DNA from: Tetragonia tetragonoides | Lineage: Eukaryota; Streptophyta; Magnoliopsida; Caryophyllales; Aizoaceae | Assembly: GCA_038025085.1 (NCBI GenBank) | Contig: CM076140.1 | Location: 23,654,501 to 23,718,500, forward strand | Direction of reading: 5' to 3' | DNA: 64,000 bases | Part shown: positions 47,611 through 58,426 of the stretch, piece by piece | Numbering within the stretch: position 1 is the first letter of the stretch | Layout of the letters: every line of letters starts with the position of its first letter | The notes under the pieces: generated by a model | The model's input: the letters and a program-made list of their open reading frames with translations, nothing else | Database searches by the model: none | What the model was told of the DNA's origin: nothing | Made by a program: the position numbers and the translations under genes

Positions 47611-48246
47611 TAGACTTGGCAAACGGGTTGGTCGGATCGGGTTCGATTCGGATCATTTCAGTGCAGATCATTTTTGGGCCAGCTTATCTGGGTTCGGTTC
47701 GGGTTCGGTTCAACACGATTCGGGTTCGGTTTTAATTTGCTCAAGCTGCTTCAGGTTCGATTCGATTACGGGTCAAATACATTTGTGTTGGGTATGGATT
47801 CGGGTCTACGATTCTTTTCGAGTTCGGATTCAAGTCGGTTTTATATTATTGTGAATTTTACAAATAAACATGGGATATAATGATTTATTTATGATTTTCC
47901 TTTCGAAAACAATAAAAAGACGTTTGTAAAGAGTAAAATATTCTTATCATACTATGTTAAAGGCACAAATAAGCAAAAAATGAAAATTTTAAACTTGCAA
48001 TCTTTCGGATTTGGATCGGGTTCGGATCGGATTCTATTCGGGTTCGGATCATTATTTCTTGGGTCGCATTCAGATCGGTTAACTTCGGGTCATTCGGATC
48101 AGATCGGCTTCGAGCCAGGTTAGATTTGGGTCGGATTGACTTTCGGTTTCGGTTCAACATTGGGTTTACTATTCGGTTCAAAATCGGGTATCGGATCAGG
48201 TATTTTGGATCGGATTATTGGGTCCGGGTCAGCTTTGCCAGGTCTA
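47611..48246. mobile_element. hAT-type MITE, GGTTCGGATCGGG-rich, 636 bp
   Basis: Starts TAGACTTGGCAAACGGGT; the right end on the reverse strand is TAGACCTGGCAAAGCTGACC. Flanked by GTGATGGG and GTGATGGT (7 of 8 identical), the 8-bp duplication of hAT elements. Both halves are packed with GGTTCGGATCGG-type words. No transposase. Confidence 0.85.
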
Positions 48247-48323
48247 GTGATGGTGATGATTTATGGATTTGCAGGATACTGGAACTTGTTACAGTTAACC
48301 CATTACTCCATTAGTACTTAATA

Positions 48324-49183
48324 CTCCTTCCGTCCCTAAAACAACTTCTCATCAAAAAATGGCACGCATATTAAGAAACTGTAAAATGAGCTAATAGTTT
48401 CCTCATCTACCCCTTATTTAGTGAGTGATATTCTTTTCTTTTTTTTTTGCTAGTCAGTGAGGGATATCCTTTGATGAGATAAGAGAGAGAAATTTGGGAC
48501 GGTGACAGCAAGTGGTGGTGTCGTGGATTCTTGGTGGTGGTGTTTGATTTGGTGGTGGTGGTGGTCGATTTGGTGGTGGGGTCGGGTGGTGGTTGTCGAT
48601 TTGGTGGTGGTGGATCTGGTGGTTTTCGTGGGTTTGTGGTGGTGTCGTGGGTTCTTGGTAGTGGTGGTCGAATTGGTGGTGGTGGTGGTCGATTTGGTGG
48701 TGGGGTCGGGTGGTGGTGGTCGATTTCGTGGTCTTGGGTTTGTGGTGGTGGTGTGTCCTCGATCTGGTTGTTTTGGGGTGCGATCTGGTGGTAGCGGTGG
48801 TGTAGCGGTTTGGTGAGGTGGTGGTGCGGTGGTGGTGAGGTGGTGGTGTAGCGTGTGGCGATGGTGGTGACTGGTGTGGGTTTGTGGGGAAGATAGAGAC
48901 GGAGAGTGAGTTTGAGTGATGAGAGAGAGGGGGGGTCAATAGATAAATGAAGGGTGGGGGAATTTAGGTGGGTAGATAAATGTGGGTATAGTTAGTGGGA
49001 TTTTAATGTTGATGAATTGTAGTTAGTGGTAAATATGTGGTGATTTGGGAGTAGGTTTATGTGAGTTAATGAAGGGTAATTTTGGGATTTTACACTTATT
49101 TTTTTACTAAATAAGGAAGTGAGAAGATGAATTGTGGATGGACTGAAAAGGAAAGTGAGAAGTTGTTTTAGGGACAGAGGGAG
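48324..49183. mobile_element. Stowaway-type MITE with GGT-rich core, 860 bp
   Basis: Ends CTCCTTCCGTCCCTAAAACA and, on the reverse strand, CTCCCTCTGTCCCTAAAACA, flanked by TA on both sides (48322-48323 and 49184-49185). This is the Stowaway signature. The middle (about 48500-48870) is a GGT/GTGGTGGTC-rich repeat, unusually large for this class. Confidence 0.85.
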
Positions 49184-49240
49184 TATATAATAGTGAAGCT
49201 AAGAAGTGACCTTTTCTGTTGTTTTTTTTTAACACGTAAT

Positions 49241-49526
49241 TAGGGCTGTAAACGAACCATATGCTTGCGAACCATTCGCGAACAAAGCCATACAAAGCTC
49301 GTTTGTTAGTAAATTTAGTTAAACTCGTACAACTCGAGTTGAAATGTGTTCGACTCGTTTATGTTCGCGAACAACTTATTATAACTCAATTATATTATTT
49401 TATTATTTAATATTATTAATAAAATCAATATTTTTTTTTACATTTGTATGATCGTGAGCTCGACAGACAAGCTCGCGAACGCGTTGAACATAGAAAAACT
49501 CTGCTCAACTCGTTTATAGTCCACCC
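49241..49526. mobile_element. Probable hAT MITE remnant
   Basis: Left TAGGGCTGTAAACGAACC and right CTCGTTTATAGTCCACCC form a decayed inverted pair. The interior has ACTCGTTTATGTTCGCGAAC-type words common in plant hAT MITEs. Target duplication not resolved. Confidence 0.5.
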
Positions 49527-49632
49527 TGTATGGCCGTAACGTAACAAAACATGACATTTTGGAGAAGGGATATCCTTTGCTCAAATACATTTAGTGGGAA
49601 TCATCAAGGATGGTGGTGACAGTTGTTTTAAA

Positions 49633-50695
49633 CAGGGCTGTCCTTGGGCCTGTGCACCCCGTACGACGGCACAGGGCGCCCAAATTTTAAGGGGCCTCAT
49701 TTCTATCTTAGCGCTATGTCTTTTCGTATTTAAATAAAAAAAGCGTGTAACAATGAAAAAGCAACGCAAATGCAGTAAGCTTAATTAATGGGGTTCAATT
49801 TCCATAAAAGCTTATCTCACCAAATGAGTAATCAATGGGTCTCTCTTCTCTCCCAGCCTCGCTAAATAAGCCATTAGTGCTATGGTCTTGCTGCCAGTGC
49901 CTATTCAACTTCCCAAAACTAATTTTCATTAACTATGGTAGAAATCTTCTTCATCTAATTAAGTTATTTATTGTGTATGATTAGTTTCAAAGGTTTTCTG
50001 ATTCAGTCTGAAATTATTCCTTTAACTTTTCCAATCCACCATGAACAACTGATATCGTCAAGATGCTAACCGCAACGCAACTTGTGGGAGGTAAACGTTC
50101 ATCATGTTTTGGGGTTTAAACTTCTGCTTTTTGAATAATTCGTTAATAAGAGATTAAGTTAATTGTAATTAACCTCAACAAATAGGTAGAATTGGATTCT
50201 GGATAAAGATCTTCATAAAGTTTCTCTTTCTCCAATGGTGCCTAGTAGCTACTTAGCTACTACCTAGGGTCTTTAGTTTGTGTTTGATGTTTTAGTTTTG
50301 TTGCTATTTTTTACGTTTACCTAGTTGTTCTTTTGTTCCATTGTTGATGTGTTTTGCTTTTCCTTCTCACAAAAAAAGGAGGTAGAATGGAATATTTTCA
50401 ATAATTTCAGAAAATTGGAAATGAAAGTTAGATTACAGACTTTACAGTATATAGATAATTCCAACAGAAGAGGAACTCCATTTAATATTTGAGCTTAAAA
50501 TTTCAATATTTTGTATAATTGTGACGTTTTTGGTTTGGTATTGTTATACTAATTTTCATGTTGGTAACTAAAGTTGCACTAACATTTTGTATTTTTTATC
50601 GTGTTTATAATTGAAGTTGATTTAATTTGAAAAGAAATTTTTTTATTCAAACTAGGGTCTCGTTTAGGGCCTCCCAAATCATAGGGACGGTCCTG
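49633..50695. mobile_element. Probable hAT-like non-autonomous element
   Basis: Left CAGGGCTGTCCTTGGGCC and right GGGACGGTCCTG form inverted ends. The flanks GTTTTAAA and GTTTAAGG are only loosely alike. The interior mentions GGGGCCTC twice in inverse but has no open frame with a domain. Confidence 0.5.
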
Positions 50696-50850
50696 GTTTA
50701 AGGATACACCCAAGTGGTTTGGTAAGGCATTATGAGTTCGATTCTCCATCCCCCATGCCTTGTGTCTGTACTATGTTGCCAGCGCAAAAAATGCATCTGG
50801 TGGGAATTGAACCTGGGTGGAGTAGAGTTTCACAATTTCAGTCAATGCAA
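50696..50850 (+). mobile_element. tRNA-derived SINE-like copy
   Basis: CAAGTGGTTTGGTAAGGCAT (box A side) and GAGTTCGATTCTCC (box B side), followed by CCCCATGCCTTGTGTCTG. The same layout recurs at 57836. The tail is not clear. Confidence 0.5.
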
Positions 50851-50897
50851 TACCAGATTACCAGCAACTCAGCAAGTAGCCTTTAAGTTGAGAGTTT

Positions 50898-51095
50898 TAG
50901 GGGGTGTTTGGTATGGGGTAATCTGGAAAGGCAAAGGTAATGAATCCCCACAATTCTGTTTGTAGTTGTTTGGTTGAAGAATCTTGCGAATTCTATTCCC
51001 CATATTTCTGAATCAGATAACCAGATTTGGGTATTCAGCATTCCTTGCCTTCCCCCTGGTATTTCAATTACCCAATGCCCGGTATCAATGAACGG
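50898..51095. mobile_element. Possible Harbinger-like MITE
   Basis: Starts TTAGGGGGTGTTTGGTATGG. An inverse stretch near 51040-51090 (CCTTGCCTTCCCCCTGG, ATTACCCAATGCCCGGTATC) pairs with GGGGTAATCTGGAAAGGCAA. The outer right end is poorly matched. Confidence 0.4.
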
Positions 51096-52704
51096 TCGCG
51101 CAATCACTGTATGACAACACGGATGCGCAAATGTTTACCTAATCTCATGTTTACTGTATATGCTAATCTCGGTCTAATTTTACTGAAAAATAAAGAAAGA
51201 AAAAAGGAAGAAGAGAGAACACGCTCTATTCTTCACACGTTATTCCTCAATTCCGCTTTTTCTCTCTCCTCTCTCTCTCTGCGATTGAAGTTTGCACAAG
51301 AGTCTATGGATCCCGACGACATTTAGACGCCACATTGACAAATTGCTTCCATGGTAGTTGTCATAAGGTATGTTTCGATGTATTATGCGTCAATTTTCTC
51401 TCCATTATTTTCTCCATTTCCTTCTTAATCTCTCACAAATTAGGACTTTTGTTATTGTTTCGAATTCAACTGTTTAAAGCCAAAATTCTATCAAGTAGAA
51501 GAGAATGTATCAAATGGTATTTTAGTTAAGCTTTACAAATTTTTGTTGATTATGAGTTATATCTACTCTCCATTTATTTTGTTCGGTTCCTTCCATAACT
51601 TAGATTATGAAATTATTTGTTATTTGTGGAAATGATAGTCTCTTTTCGGATTATTTTGCGCGAAATTGAATATCAGTTGGCTTGAGATTTTGAAATTAAA
51701 GCACCACTTCATTGAAAATGTACTACAGCTTCATTAGTGTTGAAACGTGCTTCATAAATTCTGAGCTGCAACTTAATTGTAAAATGTAACTCTGCAACTT
51801 CATAATATATCATACCACGATTTCATCACCTATGAATCACGACTTCCTTGATTATTGTTACTTGTTGTTTGTGTGTAGTCGAAAGTTTGACCAAAAAAAA
51901 TGATTTTTTAGCTTATGTTATCAATAAACCCACAAAGAAAGGGTGTGAGGGAATAAGAGGGATGACGTATGACGAAAATAAGAAAGCAAGTGGATTCTGA
52001 ATGTGATATATAGCCTCTGATTGGTATTTCTAATGTAAAACATGGCTACAATTACTCTCATTTGTGTGCTGCAATTGTGTTTTACCAAAAGAGATCCACA
52101 CAATTTTTTATATTCCCCCTATGTTGCTCAAATGTGGGATACTAAGGGTTTTGGATTTTTGCAATTGATGAAGCCCACTGTGGGAGCTTCACAAATGGGC
52201 TATTAGGTGTTTTGCCAACTTCATTTACTTGTTATTTATTAAGGCATTGTCATTAGGTTCCAAAATTAACTGATTCTTTGTTCAATGGCATTAGTTATTG
52301 GGTTGTTTGTGATGCTTTGTATTTTTTTTTTTTATCTCAAATCAATGCCTAAAAGAAGAAAATATTCATATTCCAGGACTCATGACAAGAAGTATATACA
52401 GTATAAGGACTAATATTTTTTTTTTAGACATTAAACAAACAGATGTGTTCTTGCAATAGAAATTTGTCTTCCTGCCCTCACTACTAAACATTAGTATCTC
52501 ATGGATCATATTGGCAATCAGCTTACTTTACAGAGTTGGCTTATCAGTTGCTTCTTTTATGAAATAAGTAATGACTTTATTTCCAGTTTTCAAATTATAT
52601 GCAAGAAACTTTAAGGATGTCCCTTTCTTGATCTTATCGTATAGCATGTGTTAATTAAACTAATCTTCAAGAGATCCTTGTTCATAGACATGTTGTAAAT
52701 TTTA
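51096..52704. other. Intergenic, no gene recognised
   Basis: AT-rich. Short frames around 51160-51530 begin with a plausible leader but show no domain and no conserved text. Nothing else is supported. Confidence 0.45.
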
Positions 52705-52774
52705 GCCTATTAGCTCAAATGGGAGAGTATTTGTGCAATGGCACGAAGAATGTAGGTTCAACTCCTACATAGGC
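52705..52774 (+). other. tRNA-like sequence (box A and box B)
   Basis: 70 bases that close as GCCTAT/ATAGGC. They contain TAGCTCAAATGGG (box A-like), a T arm GTAGG-TTCAACT-CCTAC with a 7-base loop (box B GGTTCAACTCC), and a stem TTTGT/ACGAA enclosing GCAATGGC. The 8-base anticodon loop and the weak D arm argue against a working tRNA. A SINE head or tRNA relic is likelier. A related copy lies in inverse at 53696. Confidence 0.4.
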
Positions 52775-53049
52775 TTACAACAAATGACTATTTATGTTTG
52801 TTTTTGTCTCTCCTTTTGTTATCTACAAACTGCGATGTTTTTTTTTTTTTTTTTATTATATCTTCAATAGGACATGTACTCATTGGTACAGAATTTGTGG
52901 TTGTGCAAGTATTTTGGGACCATTTGTACTGCTACATATATTTTGAAGAAAAGTTTTGCACCAAATAACACCCCTAATAAAAGCCAGTAATGTTCCACAA
53001 CATGGTCATACATAAAAATTTCATTATTTTCAAGGATATTGTCATTAGA

Positions 53050-53520
53050 AACAAAGATTGATGGAAAGAAGCTTAATATCAAAGAATATCAGTACATTGC
53101 TTCGATGCTTTGAAACTTTTTCTGCTACCTCTGGCCTTTGTGCAAACAAAGTAAATGTATACAGTGGTAACATTCTCCCTGCTGATTTACAAAGGATTAT
53201 TAAATATGTCTGGATCTTCACTTGGCTCCCTGCCATTTCAATATATTGTTGTTCCTATCTGTTCCAAAAGGTTATCCTCTGTTGGTTATCAATGCTCAAT
53301 AGACTTCAAATTCGACAGAAATTGCATTTTATCCAAGTCTGTGACGAAGATAAGTGCCCAATGTGTGAGGCTGTCACGGAGACTATCAACACAAACTTCT
53401 TCTCCAGTGTGTTTAGCAAAAAGTGCTTATTGCTATGGAAGAATTGGATGAATATTTTGGTTGGTTCTGATGATATTTGCAATAACCTAACAGCAAACAG
53501 CAACATGAGCAACTAGCAAG
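53050..53520 (+). mobile_element. LINE remnant with internal deletion
   Basis: Plus-strand text TLLRCFETFSATSGLCANK resembles the late RT region of L1-type LINEs. LGSLPFQYIVVPICSKRLSS follows in another frame. The zinc-binding domain text DEDKCPMCEAVTETINTNFF and FSKKCLLLWKNWMNILV follows in the first. The order is right, but spacing is far too short, so much is deleted. Confidence 0.65.
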
Positions 53521-53695
53521 TAGCCACTAACCAGCTACAACAATAAACAACAACAAGCAACAACGGCAAACAACAACAACATCATCAGAGTGCAGCACCA
53601 ACAACTGATCAAGTCACTCATTTGATACAACATTACGAAGTTATCCATGGTTAGACTTACATATAGTATACCAAAATCATATCAATTGAATAGAA

Positions 53696-53758
53696 ACCTA
53701 TGTAGGATTCGAACCCAAATCTTGTACAGGTGCACATGCTCTACCATTTAAGCTAATA
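53696..53758 (-). other. tRNA-like sequence, inverse of 52705 copy
   Basis: The reverse strand reads TTAGCTTAAATGGTAGAGCA (box A-like) and GGGTTCGAATCCTACATAGG (box B, T arm). It is clearly related to the tRNA-like sequence at 52705 but oppositely oriented, with the LINE remnant between. Confidence 0.4.
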
Positions 53759-53859
53759 AATTCGAGGTCAAATAACTATATAGAGCAACCAACAACAACA
53801 ACAGACGTTGATATAAAACTCTATGCACCTCTCATATCCAACATACACTCACATATCCA

Positions 53860-54786
53860 ATCATCTATTTCGAGATTCATCTCAACTCCATCATCTATTT
53901 CGAAGAATTTCACTTTGTTTGCCAATGAATTTCAGTTGTATGTACAATGAATTTCAAATGTTTTTTTTTAATGAATTTTAGACTCTTTGAAACTGAATTT
54001 TTGGAATTTTAGCTAATATACTGCCTAAAGTGTAGCACAATGGTGAAGATCATGCAAGTCTACAAAATTAATTGGATGAATTTCAGATTCATTGCCATTC
54101 AATCATCTATTTCAATGAATTTCACATTGTTCGCCAATCAATTTCAATTGTATTTACGATGAATTTAAGTTGTACTTACTATGAATTTCAACTATAGTTA
54201 TAATGAGTATCTAATTTTTGCTTTTAACTTTAATTTCAATGAATTTTAGTCTCGTCTCCCAATGAATTTCGTTATGTTTACCAATGAATTCCAGCTATAC
54301 TAACAATGAATTTCAGAATCTTAGCTACTAAATTAATATTATAGTTTCATCCAATGAATTTCAGTCCTAATTTGCAATGAATTTCACTTTGTTTGCCAAT
54401 GAATCTAACATATTTTTCAATGAATTTTCACAATGAATCAATAGTTTTATTAACCCACACAACGAATGCACACTCTTTGTCTCTTATTTCTCACACTACT
54501 ACCCCTTTTCATGTTCAAAAAGCATGTACTAACCGTAATAGTACACAATAGATGAACATGAAACCATTCAATATCATGTTCGATCAACTTGTTTTAAAAT
54601 TAGCATCAAATTCTTTGACAACAATTTTTAGGTTATTGTTGTGAACAAACATCTTGAATAATAAATAACAATTATGGAAATATTAAAAAACCGAATAACG
54701 GACTGTTTTGTATGAGTTGAATCTCTTAAGTAGAATTCATAGTTAAATGAGTTTCTATTATAGGTCCTTGAACTGATGAATCCACA
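53860..54786. repeat. Dispersed AATGAATTTCA array, left part
   Basis: The word AATGAATTTCA or a close variant recurs more than twenty times at irregular 20-60-base spacing, with CATCTATTTCG and TTTGCCAATGAATTTCA combinations. It continues after the LINE at 54800-56348. Function unknown; it may be the core of an old element. Confidence 0.6.
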
Positions 54787-54799
54787 AGTGAATCAAATT
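54787..54799. repeat. Left target-site duplication of LINE
   Basis: AGTGAATCAAATT, repeated exactly at 56349-56361 directly after the LINE poly-A. Confidence 0.9.
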
Positions 54800-56348
54800 G
54801 AACAAATGCTTTGTTAAGATGGTTATGCTTTGTATTTCCACTGTGAGTTACTCCTTTAGCTATAATGGAACCTTGTTGAAACCTTTTATTGCAAAGAAGG
54901 GGTTGAGACAAGGGAATCCCTTATCTCCGTACCTATTTGTCCTTAGGATGGAGTATCTTTCTAGGTGTCTAGATCAACTGAAGCTTCAACCTCAATTCAA
55001 GTATCATCCAAAGTGTTCCAAGTTCAAGCTTTGCCACAACATCTTTGCAGACGATCTCTTATTATTTGCTTAGAGGTGACCTTCAGTCAATTCAAGGCCT
55101 TCTTCACTACCTCAATATTTTCTCTGCAGCATCTGGACTCCAAGCAAATTTCAATAAATCTGAATTTTATTTTGGTGGCTTAACTGAGGAACAACAGCAG
55201 GGTGTTCTGCAACAGGCTCAGTTTGTGAGAGGGACACTTCCTGTCAAATACCTTGGAGTTCCCCTCTCCTCCAAAAGGATCACTATTGCGCAATGTCATC
55301 CCATTATTGAGAAAATAACTGCTAGAATGAGTGTTTGGACAAGCAGACTACTCTCTTATGCAGGGCGCCTTCAACTGCTCAAAAGTGTAATTTTCTCCTT
55401 GCAAACCTACTGGTCTCATGTATTTATTTTACCTAAAGCTGTTCTTAACCACATTGATAAGCTCTGCCATGCTTTTCTCTGGATTGGCTCTTGTGCCCCC
55501 TCCAAGAGAGCTCTTGTGGCCTGGGAGCAAGTCTGTGCCCCAAAGCCTAAGGGAGGCCTAGAGGTTTTCCAGTTACAATTATGGAACTCAGCATCTGTTG
55601 GGAAGCTGATTTGGGACCTGCATAAGCTCAAGGAAAGACTATAGATACAGTGGGTTGCTGCATTCTACATCAAAGGGCAGAATTTCTGGGATATGAATTG
55701 TCCAAATCAGGCATCATGGATGGTAAAAAAGATTTTTGAAGACAGAGAGAATGTGAAAAATGTTGTTCTTAACAGCTCTTATTACACTATAAGCTCTGCG
55801 TATAGGAAGATGGCTCCAGATTGGCCAACTGTGCCTTGGACGAAGTTGTGTTGGGCTCCCCTCAATATTCCCAAGCATGATTTCTGTTCCCTCTTTCTCT
55901 TGGGATCAGTTGGTGAACTGGGCTCTTCATGCTGCTGTAGGTAAGAGTCCCAGAAAGAAGGTTACAAAAGCTGTCCTAGCTGCTGCATGTCATGCAGTTT
56001 GGGAAGCCAGAAACACGAAGATCTTTGACAATGTGAGCAGGAGTGCAAAGGAAGTCTACAGGAAAGTAATCCATCAACTACATGCTCGAGCACATGGGTC
56101 TAAATGCTTGAAGATATGTAATCTGATGGAGAATGAGCTAAATTTTTTACCTTAGTCTATTTTTAGATTATGTATTTAAGTTACCTGCTGCCTCCCCTGC
56201 ATGGGATGGCCTTATTGTGTTTTTTTAGATCACTGATGGTTAGCATTTGGTAAAACTGAATTGTTGTAATCAGATTGTACCCACAGCGCTGTAATGTCCA
56301 TATATCTTTTGGAAATAAAATATCACTTTTTCCCCCCAAAAAAAAAAA
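54800..56348 (+). mobile_element. 5'-truncated L1-type LINE with target duplications
   Basis: 1,549 bases. It opens inside RT (STVSYSFSYNGTLLKPFIAK, KGLRQGNPLSPYLFVLRMEY), then the catalytic FADDLLLFA, RGDLQSIQGLLHYLNIFSAA, SGLQANFNKSEFYFGG, LPVKYLGVPLSSKRI, PKPKGGLEVFQLQLWNSASV, and a shortened zinc-binding region. The tail is AACHAVWEARNTKIFDNVSR. A frameshift follows FADDLLLFA at 55071, a stop lies at 55642, and another shift near 55880. It ends with A12 (56337-56349). Perfect 13-base AGTGAATCAAATT duplications flank it. It encodes no endonuclease, so it was copied by another element's machinery or truncated on insertion, as is usual. Confidence 0.93.
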
Positions 56349-56361
56349 AGTGAATCAAATT

Positions 56362-56960
<599 letters not shown>

Positions 56961-57835
56961 TTATTTTCAACAGACTAGATTTCTAGGGTTTGATAGGTTG
57001 AATTTCTATGGTTTGGGGATTGCGATATAGCACAGCGAAATTGAAGAACAAAGAACGCGAAGAATAAAGGAGGAAGCTAAGGAGAAGGGGAGATAAGACA
57101 ATCACGTGTTTTTCGCGTGTGTATTTTATGACGTGTCAAGCGCAGGTGTAGGCAACTATATAAACCCGAGATTATATTTTGCGCGTTGCTACATAAACAC
57201 AATGCATAATCTTCATTTTTTTTTTTATTTTTTTGGTAAATTCATTGCAACAACAATGTATAAGTATATATTGGATAGAATATTTCATTACATATTTTAA
57301 CAATGGTAGCAAGAAGGAAAAAGAGGAAGAATGAGTTGATTCCCTACCAATGATCCAAACAACAATAAAGGAAATGGAAGAGAATCATATTCCCTTTCTA
57401 GAGTGAACTAAATAAGAAGGGTAATTAGACCCTTTCCTTTCCTTTCCCCTAGTTTTCCTTTATTGATTTCTTTACCTTTTCCTACGATGAACCAAACGCC
57501 CCCTAGAGTACTATATACGCAACTACTTTCCTAGTTGGCCTTCTGCAAGTAAATAAATGATTAGCAAGGAAGAGGCTCTTGTGTTCGTAATGTCTACTTT
57601 GTTATACACCTATCCAAAAAAACCAAAAAAAAATGATGCTAGGGTCGAAATATAAAGAACTTGCCTTTTGAGTGTAACAACTAATAACTAACAATATGAC
57701 TACTAATTCCTACAATTAAAGAATAAATTAACCACTTACAATTTACAAGTACTCATGTACTATCAAAGCTGCATAGTTCTTGTTGATTTGAGATTTTTTT
57801 TAATGTTTCAATGTTACAAGTGTTGCTACCAATAA
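56961..57835. other. Intergenic, no gene recognised
   Basis: AT-rich, with a T-run at 57213-57236. AACCAAACGCCCCCTAG at 57490 resembles a Harbinger MITE end, but no matching left end was found. Confidence 0.45.
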
Positions 57836-58000
57836 TGGTGGTGGTCTAGTGGTTTGATAAGGCAAAGTCATGGGTTCGAATTCTCATTCTGCCCATGCCT
57901 TGTATCTGCCGGCTTCTATGAACTATACTAACCCCTTGTTGGTGCTACATTGACGGGGTCAGTGCTTGCGCTGATTGTTCTAATTAATCAGATATGTTCG
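57836..58000 (+). mobile_element. tRNA-derived SINE-like copy
   Basis: TGGTGGTCTAGTGGTTTGAT (box A) and CATGGGTTCGAATTCTCATT (box B) are spaced as in a tRNA. CCCATGCCTTGTATCTGCC follows and is shared with the copy at 50696. Tail not resolved. Confidence 0.6.
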
Positions 58001-58426
58001 TTGTTGAACACGAGAGTCCGAACATGACGTAACAAGAGGTGTCTCGGTGGCCATTCACTTGCACCCTCTATTCGGTTAGCAAAAAAAGTTACTAGTGTTG
58101 ATGTTTGGAAAATAAGAACCCCTTTTGGGGTCATGGTAAACTTGAACAATGGAGAGTATATTGTACACTGAATTTGAACAAATGATCTAGCTGAAAGAAT
58201 CGACATGGATATGAAGGACATGCCAAGTTTGTAACATTGTTACAGGCTGTTACAGTATTAAAAGTGGTGAGGGGAAACAAGAGAAGTGGGCATAATTACA
58301 ATATTACATAAGATACATTACATTTCCCCATTTTGGCTCCTACAATCTTACGCAGCTTAAAATTAGCACAATAGGTCCAACTAAATTGTTGCTGGATAAA
58401 TCTAGAAAGAATCTAACGAGGATGTT

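Noticed and set aside
48454..48939. Val/Trp/Gly-rich and His/Thr/Pro-rich open frames
   Set aside because: Products of the GGT-rich core of the Stowaway element; no domain.
52705..52774. Functional tRNA gene
   Set aside because: The anticodon loop has eight bases and the D arm is weak; an inverse relative nearby suggests a repeat.
53860..54440. Coding potential in the AATGAATTTCA array
   Set aside because: No open frame of useful length and no conserved residues; words are irregularly spaced.
57300..57510. Harbinger MITE based on AACCAAACGCCCCC
   Set aside because: Only one end is convincing; no inverse partner or target duplication was found.
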